NCBI RefSeq assembly: GCF_014652335.1
Contig: NZ_BMYP01000004.1
Coordinates: 1 to 64,000, forward strand
Direction: 5' to 3'
DNA: 64,000 nucleotides
From: Vogesella fluminis
GTDB taxonomy: Bacteria > Pseudomonadota > Gammaproteobacteria > Burkholderiales > Chromobacteriaceae
In this document: positions 47,103 to 56,633 of the stretch, piece by piece
Layout of the letters: each line of letters opens with the position of its first letter
Numbering within the stretch: position 1 is the stretch's first letter
Made by a program: the position numbers and the translations under genes
The notes under the pieces: model-generated
The model's input: only the letters and a program-made list of their open reading frames with translations
What the model was told of the DNA's origin: nothing
Databases searched by the model: none

Positions 47103-49736
47103 ATGAGCCAACAAGCCCAAATCAAGTACCGGCAAGACTATCAAGTACCGTCCTATCTGGTGGACAAGATCGACCTGACCTTCGACATCCTCGACGACAA
47201 TCTGGTGCGTGTGCGCTCGCGCCTGATCGTGCACCGCAATCCGGCAGCCACTGCGGCCAACGTGCTGCGGCTGGACGGCTCGGCCACGCTGCTGTCGCTG
47301 CAGCTGGATGGCGAGGCACTCGGTGCCGATGCCTACCAGCTGGATGCTGACGGCCTCAGCATCGGCAACGTGCCGGACAGCTTCATCCTCGACGTGGAAA
47401 CCGAGATCGATCCGGTGGCCAATACCAGCCTTAACGGCCTGTATGCTTCCGGCGGCAGCAACTTGTATACCCAGTGCGAGCCGGAGGGCTTTCGCAAGAT
47501 CACCTTCTATCCCGACCGCCCGGACGTGATGGCCAAGTTCACCACCACCATCATCGCTGACAAGCAGAAGTATCCGGTGCTGCTGTCCAACGGCAACAAG
47601 GTGGGCGAGGGCATGGCCGACAAGAAGCGGCACTGGGTGAAGTGGGTCGATCCGTACAAGAAGCCGTCCTACCTGTTCGCGCTGGTGGCCGGCAAGCTGT
47701 CGGCGCTGAAGGACAGCTACATCACCGCCAGCGGCCGCCGTGTGGCACTGGAAATCTGGACCGTGCCGGCCGACCAGGACAAGGTCGAGTTCGCGATGGG
47801 TGCGGTCAAGCGCTCGATGCAGTGGGACGAAGAGCGCTTCGGCCTGGAGTACGACCTCGACATCTACATGATCGTCGCCGTCGGCGACTTCAACATGGGG
47901 GCGATGGAGAACAAGGGCCTCAACATCTTCAACACCTCGGCGGTGCTGGCGCGGCAGGACACCGCCACCGACGCCGACTTCGAGCGCGTCGAAGCCATCA
48001 TCGGCCACGAGTACTTCCACAACTGGACCGGCAATCGCGTCACCTGCCGCGACTGGTTCCAGCTATCGCTGAAGGAAGGCCTGACCGTGTTCCGCGACCA
48101 GGAGTTCAGCTCCGACCTGCACAGCCGCGCGGTGCAGCGCATCCAGGATGTGAAGAACCTGCGCCAGCTGCAGTTTCCGGAAGACGCCGGCCCCACCGCG
48201 CACCCGATCCGTCCGGACAGCTACATCGAGATGAACAATTTCTACACCATGACGGTGTACGAAAAGGGGGCCGAAGTGGTGCGCATGTATCACACCCTGC
48301 TCGGTGAAGAAGGCTTCCAGAAGGGCATGGAACTGTATTTCAAGCGCCACGACGGCCAGGCGGTGACCTGCGACGACTTCCGCGCCGCGATGGCCGACGC
48401 CAATGGCGTGGACCTCACCCAGTTCGCGCTGTGGTACAGCCAGGCCGGCACCCCGCGGCTGACAGTGCGCGGCGACTACGATCCGGTCGCGCTCAGCTAC
48501 ACCCTGCACCTGACGCAGCACTGCCCGGCGACACCGGGGCAGGACGACAAGCAGCCGTTCCACATTCCGCTGGCGCTGGGCCTGGTTGGCCGCGACGGCC
48601 AGGACCTGCCGCTGCAACTGCAGGGCGAGGCCGAGGCGGGCGCCACCACCCGCGTGCTGGACGTGCGTGCCGCCGGGCAGCACTTTACCTTCGTCAACGT
48701 CGCGCAGCAGCCGGTGCCGTCGCTGCTGCGCGGTTTCTCGGCACCGGTAAAGCTGGTGTTCGACTGGCGCGACGACGAGCTGGCCTTCCTGATGGCCAAG
48801 GACAGCGACCCGTTTGCGCGCTGGGAGGCCGGCCAGGCCTACGCCGAGCGCCTGTTCAAGCAGCTGATCGCCGAGCACGCCGCCGGCACGCCGCTGCAGC
48901 TGGCTGAAGGTTTTGTCGAGGCCTTCCGGGCGGTGCTGCACGACCACGAGGCCGATGCCGCATTCAAGGCGCTGATGCTGACGCTGCCGTCGGAAGCCGA
49001 GATCCTGGAAATGGTCGACGTCGCCGATCCGGCACGCATCCACGCGGTGCGCGAATTCGTGCTGGCATCGCTGGCGCAGGCGCTGCGCGGCGAGTGGCAC
49101 GAGGCCTTCGACATCAACCAGTGTGGTATCTACCAGCCGGACGATGCCGGCCGCCGTGCGCTGAAGAACCTGGCGCTGGCGATGCTGACGCGCCTCAGCG
49201 ACGCCTGGCCGGAGGAAGCGGCCGGGCAGCAGTGCATGAATGCCGACAACATGACCGACCAGATGGGCGCGCTGCTGGCGCTGCGCGACCGCGACGGCGA
49301 TGTCCGCACCGACTGCTATCTCGCCTTTGCCGAACGCTGGCAGGACAACGCGCTGGTGATGGACAAGTACTTCAGCCTGCTGGCCAGCAGCCAGCTGCCG
49401 TGCACGCTGGACCACGTGAAAGCCGCGATGACGCACCCGGCGTTCACTCTCAAGAACCCGAACAAGGCGCGCGCGCTGCTGGGCAGCTTCGGCCGCAACA
49501 TGCTGCATTTCCATGCTGCAGACGGCTCCGGCTACCAGTTCCTCGCCGGGCAGATCATGCTGCTGGACGACATCAACCCGCAGGTAGCCAGCCGGCTGGT
49601 AACGGCCTTCAACCGCCGCCGCAAGCTGGAGCCGCAACGCCAGCAGCTGATGACCTCTGTCCTGCAGCAGATCCTGGCCAAGCCGGGGCTGTCGAACGAC
49701 GTGTTCGAGATTGTGTCGAAAAACCTGACGGCATAA
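47103..49736 (+). CDS. pepN: aminopeptidase N
   Basis: M1-family zinc aminopeptidase of 877 residues that removes N-terminal residues from peptides. The substrate motif GAMENKGL and the zinc site [14 protein letters not shown] are present, as is the helical C-terminal domain of the PepN type. AGGAAA eight bases before ATG 47103 fixes the start; the frame stays open further upstream but overlaps the preceding gene. Confidence 0.96.
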   Translation: MSQQAQIKYRQDYQVPSYLVDKIDLTFDILDDNLVRVRSRLIVHRNPAATAANVLRLDGSATLLSLQLDGEALGADAYQLDADGLSIGNVPDSFILDVETEIDPVANTSLNGLYASGGSNLYTQCEPEGFRKITFYPDRPDVMAKFTTTIIADKQKYPVLLSNGNKVGEGMADKKRHWVKWVDPYKKPSYLFALVAGKLSALKDSYITASGRRVALEIWTVPADQDKVEFAMGAVKRSMQWDEERFGLEYDLDIYMIVAVGDFNMGAMENKGLNIFNTSAVLARQDTATDADFERVEAIIGHEYFHNWTGNRVTCRDWFQLSLKEGLTVFRDQEFSSDLHSRAVQRIQDVKNLRQLQFPEDAGPTAHPIRPDSYIEMNNFYTMTVYEKGAEVVRMYHTLLGEEGFQKGMELYFKRHDGQAVTCDDFRAAMADANGVDLTQFALWYSQAGTPRLTVRGDYDPVALSYTLHLTQHCPATPGQDDKQPFHIPLALGLVGRDGQDLPLQLQGEAEAGATTRVLDVRAAGQHFTFVNVAQQPVPSLLRGFSAPVKLVFDWRDDELAFLMAKDSDPFARWEAGQAYAERLFKQLIAEHAAGTPLQLAEGFVEAFRAVLHDHEADAAFKALMLTLPSEAEILEMVDVADPARIHAVREFVLASLAQALRGEWHEAFDINQCGIYQPDDAGRRALKNLALAMLTRLSDAWPEEAAGQQCMNADNMTDQMGALLALRDRDGDVRTDCYLAFAERWQDNALVMDKYFSLLASSQLPCTLDHVKAAMTHPAFTLKNPNKARALLGSFGRNMLHFHAADGSGYQFLAGQIMLLDDINPQVASRLVTAFNRRRKLEPQRQQLMTSVLQQILAKPGLSNDVFEIVSKNLTA

Positions 49737-49758
49737 AGCGTACAATGCTGTCCTGACG

Positions 49759-49785
49759 CGGGCCGGATGCTTCCGGCCCGTTTTT
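49759..49785 (+). terminator. pepN terminator
   Basis: CGGGCCGGA pairs with TCCGGCCCG around TGCT and is followed by five T's. Confidence 0.9.
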
Positions 49786-49798
49786 GTTTCCTGTTTTC

Positions 49799-49811
49799 TT
49801 GCGGCCAACCT
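49799..49811 (-). repeat. copy of the motif between pepN and the EamA gene
   Basis: TTGCGGCCAACCT, eight bases before the next start codon. Confidence 0.8.
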
Positions 49812-49818
49812 ATCCATC

Positions 49819-50709
49819 ATGTCTGTCGTTTCCGACCGTACTGCCAGCGTATTGATGCTGCTGGCGCTGTGGTTCGCCTGGGGGACCAACTGGGTGGTCA
49901 CCAAGCTCGGCCTGGCCTACGCCAGCGCCTTCCAGCTCGGCCTCGGCCGTACCGTGCTCGCCATCGCCACGCTGGCGCTGATCATGCACGCCACCGGCCG
50001 CCGCTTCACGCCGACGCCGTTGCGGCCAACCTTCTGGCTGGGGCTGACGCAGACCGCCGGCTTTGTGGTGTTCACCAATCTGGCGCTGGTGGCCGGTGGG
50101 GCCGGCAAGGTGTCGGTGCTGTGCTACACCATGCCGTTCTGGACGCTGCTGCTGGCGCGGCTGTTCCTGCACGAAAAGCTGGCGCCGCTGCAGTGGCTGG
50201 GCGTGGCGCTGGCCCTGGTCGGGCTGCTGGCGATCCTCGAACCGTGGGATCTCGGCGGCAACTGGCTATCGGACGCACTGGCGATCAGCGGCGGCCTGGT
50301 GTGGGCCGGCTCGGCGATCATCGCCAAGAAGCTGCGCGCGCAGCACCAGGTCGATACCCTGGCGCTGACCTTCTGGCAGATGGTGTGGGGCACGCTGGTG
50401 CTGGCGCTGCTGCTGCCGCTGTTCCCCGGGCGCGACATCCAGTGGGGCTGGCCGCTGCTGGGCGTGCTGCTGTTCTCCGGCGTGCTCGCCGGCGGCCTGG
50501 GCTGGCTGGTGTGGATGCTGCTGCTGTCCCGGCTGTCGGCCGGCATGGCCGGGATGAGCATCCTGGCGATACCGGCGGTGGCGGTGCTGATGGCGTGGCT
50601 GCTGCTGGCCGAGGTGCCCAGCCACGCCGAGGCGCTGGGCATGCTGCTGATCGCCGCCGCGCTGATCCTGATCTCGCTGTCCGCGCTACGGCGCGAGTGG
50701 CGGCGCTAG
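49819..50709 (+). CDS. EamA/DMT-family transporter
   Basis: 296-residue membrane protein with ten predicted helices in two EamA halves, the first starting WFAWGTNWVVTK. Substrates of this family range from amino acids to metabolites, and the sequence does not say which. It converges on the ars operon but lies on the other strand, so it is unlikely to replace the missing arsenite pump. A full motif copy at 50020-50033 is read as LRPTF. Confidence 0.82.
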   Translation: MSVVSDRTASVLMLLALWFAWGTNWVVTKLGLAYASAFQLGLGRTVLAIATLALIMHATGRRFTPTPLRPTFWLGLTQTAGFVVFTNLALVAGGAGKVSVLCYTMPFWTLLLARLFLHEKLAPLQWLGVALALVGLLAILEPWDLGGNWLSDALAISGGLVWAGSAIIAKKLRAQHQVDTLALTFWQMVWGTLVLALLLPLFPGRDIQWGWPLLGVLLFSGVLAGGLGWLVWMLLLSRLSAGMAGMSILAIPAVAVLMAWLLLAEVPSHAEALGMLLIAAALILISLSALRREWRR

Positions 50710-50727
50710 CTGCCAGGACACAGGGCG

Positions 50728-52509
50728 TTACAGCGGTCTGCGCGCCTTGTCGGCAGGGTTGGCCAGTTGCAGCAGTCGCTCGACGCCGATCGGCTCCTGC
50801 TTCAGCAACGGCACCACGGCATGGCGTGTGGCATGGTGCGTGGCTACGGCATCGATTTCCTTCAGCTCGTTTTGCGCGCGCTGACGCAGCAAGGCGGCAC
50901 CGGGCCGACTGGCGGCCACACTGTTGTTGATCACCCACGCCCAGGGTTCGATGCCGGCGCGACGCAAGTCCTGCTGCAGGTTGACCGCTTCCAGCACCGG
51001 GGTCGTTTCGGCCAGGGTGGCGATCAGGACCTTGGTCTGCTTGGGATCCTGCAGCTGCATCATCGGGGTGGTGAAGTGCAGGCCCTTGCTCCCCATCTGC
51101 CGGGACACCTCGCGGTGATAGGCACCGGTGGCATCCAGTAGCAGCAGCGTGTGACCGGTGGGCGCGGTATCCATCACCACGAACTTCTTGCCGGCTTCGC
51201 GGATGGTGCGCGAGAAGGCCTGAAACACCGCGATCTCTTCAGTACACGGTGAACGCAGATCTTCCTCCAGCAGCGCCCGGCCTGCGGCATCCAGCCTGGC
51301 GCCCTTGCTGGCCATCACTTCCTGGCGATAGCGCTCGGTTTCGTCATGCGGGTCGATACGGCTGACCGCCAGATCGGGCAACGAACCTTCCAGTGTTTCG
51401 GTCAGATGCGCGGCGGGGTCTGAGGTGGTCAGATGGACAGGCAGGCCGCGATGCGCCAGCTCGACAGCGACGGCTGCGGCCAACGTGGTCTTGCCGACGC
51501 CGCCTTTGCCCATCAGCATCACCAGCCCGTGACCGTCGGCGGCAATGTCGTCCACCAGGGCAGACAGGCTTGGCGCACTCAACAGGACGGCGGGTGGGAG
51601 CGTGACCTGTTCCGTCGCCGGATTGTCGTCCACCAGCAATAGCCGCAAGGCATCCTGCCCGACCAGGTTGAATGGCTTGAGGGCCACATAATCGATAGGC
51701 AGGGACTGCAGTACCGCCGGCATGGCCGCCAGTGCCAGTTGCTCGCGCTGTGCAATGGCAGCCGCCAGTTCATCCTGTTCGATCGCCGACTGCGGCAGCT
51801 GGCCGTTGATGATCAGGTACTGTTGCGACAGGCCAATCGCAGCCAGCTCCTCGTGTGTGCGTGCCACTTCGCGCAGCGTGGCGCTCTGGGCTCGCGCCAC
51901 CAGTACCAGCCGGGTACGCAGCGGGTTGGCCAGTGCATCCACCGCCGCCTTGTACTGCACCCGCTGTTTTTCCAGACCGGCGAGCGGCCCCAGGCAGGAG
52001 GCATCGCCTTTACCGGCCTCCAAAAAGCCACTCCAGGCCCCCGGCAACTGCAGCAGGCGGATGGTGTGGCCGGTGGGGGCGGTGTCGAAGATGATGTGGT
52101 CAAAATCTGCTGTCAGCGGTGATTCGATCAGCAGCGCGGTGAATTCGTCAAAGGCGGCGATCTCGGTGGTGCAGGCCCCGGACAGTTGCTCCTCGATGCC
52201 CTTGACCACCGCTTCCGGCAGCACGCCTCGCACCGGGCCGACGATGCGGTCGCGGTAGGCCTGCGCCGCGCCTTGCGGGTCGATCTCCAGTGCCGACAGC
52301 TTGGGCACGGCTGGTATCGCGGTGATGTGGTTGCCGATGGCGATGCCGAACACCTGGCCCACGTTGGAGGCCGGGTCGGTGCTGACCAGCAGCACCTGCT
52401 TGCCGTCTGCGGCCAACTGTACGGCCGTGGCGCAGGCAATCGAGGTCTTGCCGACCCCGCCCTTACCGGTAAAGAACAGGAAACGTGGCGGTTGATCGAG
52501 GACGCGCAT
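50728..52509 (-). CDS. arsA: arsenite-stimulated ATPase ArsA
   Basis: 593-residue tandem ATPase that in known systems energises the ArsB arsenite pump. Both halves carry P-loops (GKGGVGKTS and GKGGVGKTT) and the DTAPTGHT switch. The three arsenite-binding cysteines fall at Cys113, Cys172 and Cys422, the same numbers as in plasmid R773 ArsA. GGGAGG precedes the ATG. Last gene of the arsR-arsC-phosphatase-arsD-arsA operon; no arsB or acr3 is adjacent. Confidence 0.96.
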   Translation of the reverse strand: MRVLDQPPRFLFFTGKGGVGKTSIACATAVQLAADGKQVLLVSTDPASNVGQVFGIAIGNHITAIPAVPKLSALEIDPQGAAQAYRDRIVGPVRGVLPEAVVKGIEEQLSGACTTEIAAFDEFTALLIESPLTADFDHIIFDTAPTGHTIRLLQLPGAWSGFLEAGKGDASCLGPLAGLEKQRVQYKAAVDALANPLRTRLVLVARAQSATLREVARTHEELAAIGLSQQYLIINGQLPQSAIEQDELAAAIAQREQLALAAMPAVLQSLPIDYVALKPFNLVGQDALRLLLVDDNPATEQVTLPPAVLLSAPSLSALVDDIAADGHGLVMLMGKGGVGKTTLAAAVAVELAHRGLPVHLTTSDPAAHLTETLEGSLPDLAVSRIDPHDETERYRQEVMASKGARLDAAGRALLEEDLRSPCTEEIAVFQAFSRTIREAGKKFVVMDTAPTGHTLLLLDATGAYHREVSRQMGSKGLHFTTPMMQLQDPKQTKVLIATLAETTPVLEAVNLQQDLRRAGIEPWAWVINNSVAASRPGAALLRQRAQNELKEIDAVATHHATRHAVVPLLKQEPIGVERLLQLANPADKARRPL

Positions 52510-52523
52510 GCGGAGCCTCCCGC

Positions 52524-52883
52524 TTAGCAGCAGCTGCTGCCGGAGCAGCAACTACCGGTTGACTGCGAGGTAGCGATCTCTATGATGCCGGCCCAGTGTG
52601 CCAGTTCCTTGCGGGTCGGGTAACGGCCCGCCATGGCCACTTCGCCGTCGACCAGCACCAGCGGCAAGCCCTCCTGGCCGGAGCGCTCCAGAAAGCCTTT
52701 TACTACGGCATTGTCAGCAAACGCCAGCGGTTGCTGTGCGAGGTTGAAGCGCTCGATCTGTGCACCGTTCTGCCTGGCCCAGTCCACGTCGGCGGAAAAA
52801 TTCACCAGCGCCTGGTCAATGTCTACACCACAGACACCCGTGCTGCAGCACAGTGCCGGATCAAAAATCTGGATGGTTTTCAT
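52524..52883 (-). CDS. arsD: arsenite metallochaperone ArsD
   Basis: 119-residue protein that hands arsenite to ArsA. Cys12, Cys13 and Cys18 (CCSTGVC), the essential ligands, are present, and the tail has two more Cys pairs (CCSGSSCC). The Pfam-type ArsD core is intact. It lies between the phosphatase gene and arsA. Confidence 0.95.
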   Translation of the reverse strand: MKTIQIFDPALCCSTGVCGVDIDQALVNFSADVDWARQNGAQIERFNLAQQPLAFADNAVVKGFLERSGQEGLPLVLVDGEVAMAGRYPTRKELAHWAGIIEIATSQSTGSCCSGSSCC

Positions 52884-52918
52884 GGCAATCCTTTCTCACA
52901 TTCCGTGTGGCAAGCCGA

Positions 52919-53356
52919 TCAGGCTTGCGGGTATAGCTGCTGTAATGCCGCACGCTGGGCAGGTTTCATGCTGATGACCGGACGGATCGCCTTGGCCCTG
53001 GCCTCGGCCTCATCCAGGGTCTGGCACAGGCCCAGCTCCAGCAGCACGCCAACGGCGACGGTGCCGGTGCGGCCCTTGCCGCCGCCACAGTGGAAACCCA
53101 CCTTCCGACCCGCACGATAGGCGGCCACCACCGCGTCGATGGCGGCCTTGAACAGGGCTACCTGATCCTGGGCGGGATCATCGCCCAGGGGAATCCTGGT
53201 CCAGGTCACGTTGGCCGCGGCGCAGCCGGTGGATTCTTCGCGCAGGTCCACAATCACTTGCACGCCATCCTGCTCCACCATGGCGGCAACGTCGCCCGCC
53301 CCGCCCAGGTAGACATGACCGGCAATCAGCTGGTGGTAGCTTTTTTCTTCGCTCAT
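52919..53356 (-). CDS. protein tyrosine/dual-specificity phosphatase-like protein
   Basis: About 145 residues with the Cys-based phosphatase loop HCGGGKGRTG (HCx5R-T) and an upstream Asp-containing block IPLGDDPA. It is inserted between arsC and arsD in the arsenic operon. This fold uses a phosphate-binding loop that also accepts arsenate-like anions, but no arsenic role is established for it here. Starts at 53356 (MSEEK) or 53365 (MKQM). Confidence 0.75.
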   Translation of the reverse strand: MSEEKSYHQLIAGHVYLGGAGDVAAMVEQDGVQVIVDLREESTGCAAANVTWTRIPLGDDPAQDQVALFKAAIDAVVAAYRAGRKVGFHCGGGKGRTGTVAVGVLLELGLCQTLDEAEARAKAIRPVISMKPAQRAALQQLYPQA

Positions 53357-53367
53357 TTGCTTCATCC

Positions 53368-53847
53368 TCACGGTAGCAGGCTGCCGATACGATCCAGCTC
53401 GGCCTTGAGGCGGGCGCGATCTTGCTGTAGCTCGTCCAGCGGCAGCGCCAGGAAGGCCTCGATACGGGTGCGCAGGATGCGATAGGCGGTCATGAACGCG
53501 GCATCGATTTCCTCGTCGGAGCCGGTGGCGTGGGCCGGATCTTCCACCCCCCAATGGGTGCGCAGCGCCGGTCCCAGGTAGGCCGGGCAGGTTTCGCCGG
53601 CGGCACTGGCGCAGACCGTGATCACGATGTCGGGCGTGGCCGGCAGCTTGTCCCAGGACTTGCTGGCGTAGCCCCCGGTCGACATCCCTTCACGCGCCAG
53701 CAAGGCCAGCGAACGCGGATGTACCTGGCCGGTCGGCTGACTACCGGCACTCATGGCCTTCCAGCCGGCGGGAGCCAGATGGTTGAAGGTAGCTTCGCCC
53801 AGGATGGAGCGACAGGCGTTACCGGTACACAGAAAAAGCACGTTCAT
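53368..53847 (-). CDS. arsC: arsenate reductase, low-molecular-weight phosphatase type
   Basis: 159-residue enzyme reducing arsenate to arsenite. The N-terminal loop CTGNACRS has the nucleophile Cys7, and CASAAGETC gives Cys79 and Cys86, the seven-residue spacing of the thioredoxin-coupled family of S. aureus ArsC. The usual length is about 130-140; a C-terminal helical extension is present here. It starts just past arsR. Confidence 0.92.
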   Translation of the reverse strand: MNVLFLCTGNACRSILGEATFNHLAPAGWKAMSAGSQPTGQVHPRSLALLAREGMSTGGYASKSWDKLPATPDIVITVCASAAGETCPAYLGPALRTHWGVEDPAHATGSDEEIDAAFMTAYRILRTRIEAFLALPLDELQQDRARLKAELDRIGSLLP

Positions 53848-53851
53848 GAGG

Positions 53852-54223
53852 TCAACTTTCCGTTTCAATCTTGGGTAATGGAGGGAGAACGGCTTCCGGG
53901 CAGCAGGAGTCGGTACGGATCTCGGCGCATTGCTCGGGATGACCCGCACAGCACTCTTCGGTCAGGTAGGCGATCAGCTCCAGCATCAAGGGCAGATTGG
54001 CGTGGTAACGCTGGTAACGCCCTTCCTGCGCCACCGATACCAGTCCGGCATGCGTCATGCCCTTCAGGTGGAAGGACACATTGTTGGGGGGCAAGTCGAG
54101 CGCGCTGGCGATCTGGCCGGCCACCATGCCTTCCAGGCCGCGCTTGACGAGCAGGCGATAGATGTCCAGCCGGATGCCGGAAGACAGCGACTCGAATACC
54201 TGGGTGGCGGTTTGTTTTTCCAT
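53852..54223 (-). CDS. arsR: ArsR-family repressor
   Basis: 123-residue winged-helix repressor. The recognition region LDLPPNNVSFHLKGM lacks the classical CVCDL metal site on that helix. Cysteines lie in the C-terminal part instead (EECCAGHPEQC and SCC), as in ArsR types that bind arsenite near the C-terminus. First gene of the operon, with direct repeats upstream as likely operator. Confidence 0.92.
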   Translation of the reverse strand: MEKQTATQVFESLSSGIRLDIYRLLVKRGLEGMVAGQIASALDLPPNNVSFHLKGMTHAGLVSVAQEGRYQRYHANLPLMLELIAYLTEECCAGHPEQCAEIRTDSCCPEAVLPPLPKIETES

Positions 54224-54231
54224 GCATCAAC

Positions 54232-54261
54232 TATACAAGAATTGTTGAAATATACAAGAAT
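54232..54261 (-). promoter_or_regulatory. direct-repeat operator of the ars operon
   Basis: TATACAAGAAT occurs at 54232-54242 and again at 54251-54261, 19 bases apart, directly before the arsR start. Likely ArsR operator and promoter region. Confidence 0.6.
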
Positions 54262-54411
54262 ACCCCTGCCGCATGACCGGGCCGTCTGCCATCTGTTTGC
54301 TGCCGATGCGAAAGCGCACTGCCTCCGGCCCCGTCGTACCGGCGCCTATCCGTACTCCGGAGCGGGCCGCTTGCTGGGCCGCGGCGCGCCAAAAGTGGCA
54401 GGCCGCCTGGC

Positions 54412-54900
54412 CTAGCGCCGCTCCGGCAGCGGCAGGCGTGTGGTGTGCTTGATCGGCTCCAGCGCTACCGTCGATTTCACGCTGCGCACCAGCGGCAGCG
54501 TCATCAGCTTGTTCATCACGAAACGCGACAGCGACGGCAGGTCCGGCACCACGATGCGCAGCCAGTAGTCGGCCTCGCCGGCCACCGCGTAACACTCCAG
54601 CACTTCCGGCAGGTCGGTGATGGCGCCGGCGAATTCGCGGATGGACGCCTCGCCGTGACGTTCTAGACTGACATTAGCGAAGGCCGTTACCGACAGGTCG
54701 AGCAGGTCGGGACGCAGCGCCAGATGGTAGCCCTGGATCACGCCGCATTCTTCCAGTCGCTGGATGCGGCGGCCGATCTGCGATGGCGACAGTGCGATGT
54801 CCTGCGCCAGCTTCTGGTGGGTGGCGCGTGCGTCTTTCTGCAGCGCCTCCAGAATCTGGTAATCGAAACGGTCGAAGTCGATATTGCGCATTTTGTGCAT
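54412..54900 (-). CDS. Lrp/AsnC-family regulator
   Basis: 162-residue regulator with an N-terminal helix-turn-helix (THQKLAQDIALSPSQIGRRIQRLEE) and the Lrp ligand-binding RAM domain. It diverges from phhA, so control of phenylalanine catabolism is the natural guess. Start at ATG 54900 or 54891. The reading frame stays open far upstream across phhA, which is not coding on this strand. Confidence 0.88.
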   Translation of the reverse strand: MHKMRNIDFDRFDYQILEALQKDARATHQKLAQDIALSPSQIGRRIQRLEECGVIQGYHLALRPDLLDLSVTAFANVSLERHGEASIREFAGAITDLPEVLECYAVAGEADYWLRIVVPDLPSLSRFVMNKLMTLPLVRSVKSTVALEPIKHTTRLPLPERR

Positions 54901-55026
54901 ATTCCGGTTTTTGGTGCGGAAAGTATGCAAATAAACCGTGTCGATGGCAAATATTGCGGCCAGCCCGCAGTATAGTGCGTTTACAGTGCAGGTTCCGGCC
55001 TTACTGCCGCCCATACAGGAAGACCG

Positions 55027-55917
55027 ATGATGGAGACAACCCCGTTTACCGTGCCGGACATCACCGCCCGCAAGAATGTCGGCCTCGACCACGCCGCCGA
55101 CTTCACCCTGCCGCAACCGCTGGAACGCTACAGCGCCGAGGATCACCAGACCTGGGCCACGCTGTATCGCCGCCAGTGCGAGATGCTGCCCGGCCGCGTC
55201 TGTGACGAATTCCTCGCCGGTCTGGAGGCGCTGGTCATCGATGCCGACCGCGTGCCGGACTTTGCGCGCCTGAACCTGAAACTGGCCGCCGCCACCGGCT
55301 GGCAGATCGTGGCGGTGCCGGGGCTGATTCCGGACGAGGTGTTCTTCGAGCACCTGGCCAACCGCCGCTTCCCGGTGACCTGGTGGCTGCGCGAGCCGCA
55401 GCAGCTGGACTACCTGCAGGAGCCGGACGTATTCCACGACCTGTTCGGCCACGTGCCGCTGCTGATGAACCCGGTGTTTGCCGACTACCTGCAGGCCTAC
55501 GGCCTGGGCGGCATGAAGGCGAAAGACCTCGGCGCGCTGCCGCTGCTGGCGCGGCTGTACTGGTACACGGTGGAGTTCGGCCTGATCGACACGCCGCAGG
55601 GGCTGCGCATCTACGGCGCCGGCATCGTGTCCAGCAAGTCGGAATCGGTGTACTGCCTGGACAGCGACAGCCCGAACCGCATCGGTTTCGACCTGCTGCG
55701 CATCATGAACACGCGCTACCGCATCGACACCTTCCAGAAGACCTACTTCGTGATCGACAGCTTCCAGCAGCTGTTCGACGCCACCGCGCCGGACTTCACC
55801 GCCTACTACCGGCAGCTGCAGGGCGTGGCGGCGCACGGCGCCGGCGACGTGTTGCCGCAGGACCGGGTGTTCCACCGTGGCTCGCGCGCCGGCTGGGCGG
55901 AGACCGGCGACATCTGA
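55027..55917 (+). CDS. phhA: phenylalanine 4-monooxygenase
   Basis: Pterin-dependent non-heme iron hydroxylase converting phenylalanine to tyrosine. The 296-residue protein is almost the length of the Chromobacterium violaceum enzyme (297). Iron ligands are His137 and His142 (DVFHDLFGHVPLL) and Glu183 (TVEFGL). The regulatory domain of animal enzymes is absent, as in bacteria. No pterin recycling gene (phhB) is adjacent. Confidence 0.96.
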   Translation: MMETTPFTVPDITARKNVGLDHAADFTLPQPLERYSAEDHQTWATLYRRQCEMLPGRVCDEFLAGLEALVIDADRVPDFARLNLKLAAATGWQIVAVPGLIPDEVFFEHLANRRFPVTWWLREPQQLDYLQEPDVFHDLFGHVPLLMNPVFADYLQAYGLGGMKAKDLGALPLLARLYWYTVEFGLIDTPQGLRIYGAGIVSSKSESVYCLDSDSPNRIGFDLLRIMNTRYRIDTFQKTYFVIDSFQQLFDATAPDFTAYYRQLQGVAAHGAGDVLPQDRVFHRGSRAGWAETGDI

Positions 55918-55919
55918 GC

Positions 55920-55968
55920 AAGGTTGGCCGCAACGCGCGCAAAAAAAGCCACGACCCTGGCCGTGGCT
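55920..55968 (+). terminator. phhA terminator with a motif copy
   Basis: A full motif copy AAGGTTGGCCGCAA (55920-55933) begins three bases after the phhA stop. It is followed by AGCCACG/CGTGGCT (55947-55968) with T's after it and A's before it, usable by phhA and by queE from the other side. Confidence 0.75.
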
Positions 55969-55987
55969 CTTTGCTGGTGTACCGCGT

Positions 55988-56623
55988 TCAGCGGATGTTG
56001 GTCACCTTGTGCGTCTGCACCGACAGCCGCCACTTTGGGTGCGCCATGCACCAGGCGATGGCTTCCTGCGTGTTCTGCCGCTGCAGCGGGCTGTCCATCG
56101 GCTGCAGGTAGTAGTGCTCGAACTGCAGGTCGTCCGGCAGCTCCGGCGGCAGCAGCGTCGGCTGCGGGAACACCAGTTTCAGCTCGTGGCCGCTTTTCTG
56201 TACCCAGTCGGCGCCGGCCTTGGGGCTGACGCAGATCCAGTCGATGCCGGCCGGTGCCGGCAGGCTGCCGTTGGTTTCCACGGCCACTTCGAAACCCTGC
56301 GCGTGCATGGCGTCGACCAGCGCATCATCCAGCTGCAGCAGCGGCTCGCCGCCGGTGAACACCACGTAGGGTTGGCCGCCGACGCCGTGCCATTCGGCGG
56401 CGATGCGTGCGGCCAGCGTGGCGGCACCGGCAAACTTGCCGCCGTCGTCGCCGGTACCGACAAAGTCGGTATCGCAGAACCGGCAGATGGCCTTGCTGCG
56501 GTCTTCCTCGCGGCCGGACCACAGGTTGCAGCCGGAAAAGCGGCAGAACACCGCGGCGCGGCCGGCCTGGCGGCCTTCGCCCTGCAGCGTGTAGAAGATT
56601 TCCTTGACGGTATAGATGGTCAT
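55988..56623 (-). CDS. queE: 7-carboxy-7-deazaguanine synthase
   Basis: Radical SAM enzyme of queuosine synthesis, 211 residues. The cluster motif is the long form Cx14Cx2C (C-NLWSGREEDRSKAI-C-RF-C) known for the Burkholderia-type enzyme rather than the usual Cx3Cx2C. GGEPLLQ follows. First base pairs downstream of a three-domain QueD-like gene and queC, all on one strand. Confidence 0.94.
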   Translation of the reverse strand: MTIYTVKEIFYTLQGEGRQAGRAAVFCRFSGCNLWSGREEDRSKAICRFCDTDFVGTGDDGGKFAGAATLAARIAAEWHGVGGQPYVVFTGGEPLLQLDDALVDAMHAQGFEVAVETNGSLPAPAGIDWICVSPKAGADWVQKSGHELKLVFPQPTLLPPELPDDLQFEHYYLQPMDSPLQRQNTQEAIAWCMAHPKWRLSVQTHKVTNIR

Positions 56624-56633
56624 GGCCGCCTCC

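Noticed and set aside
49819-50709. EamA transporter as the missing arsenite pump
   Set aside because: It is on the opposite strand, convergent with the ars operon, and its fold is unrelated to ArsB or Acr3.
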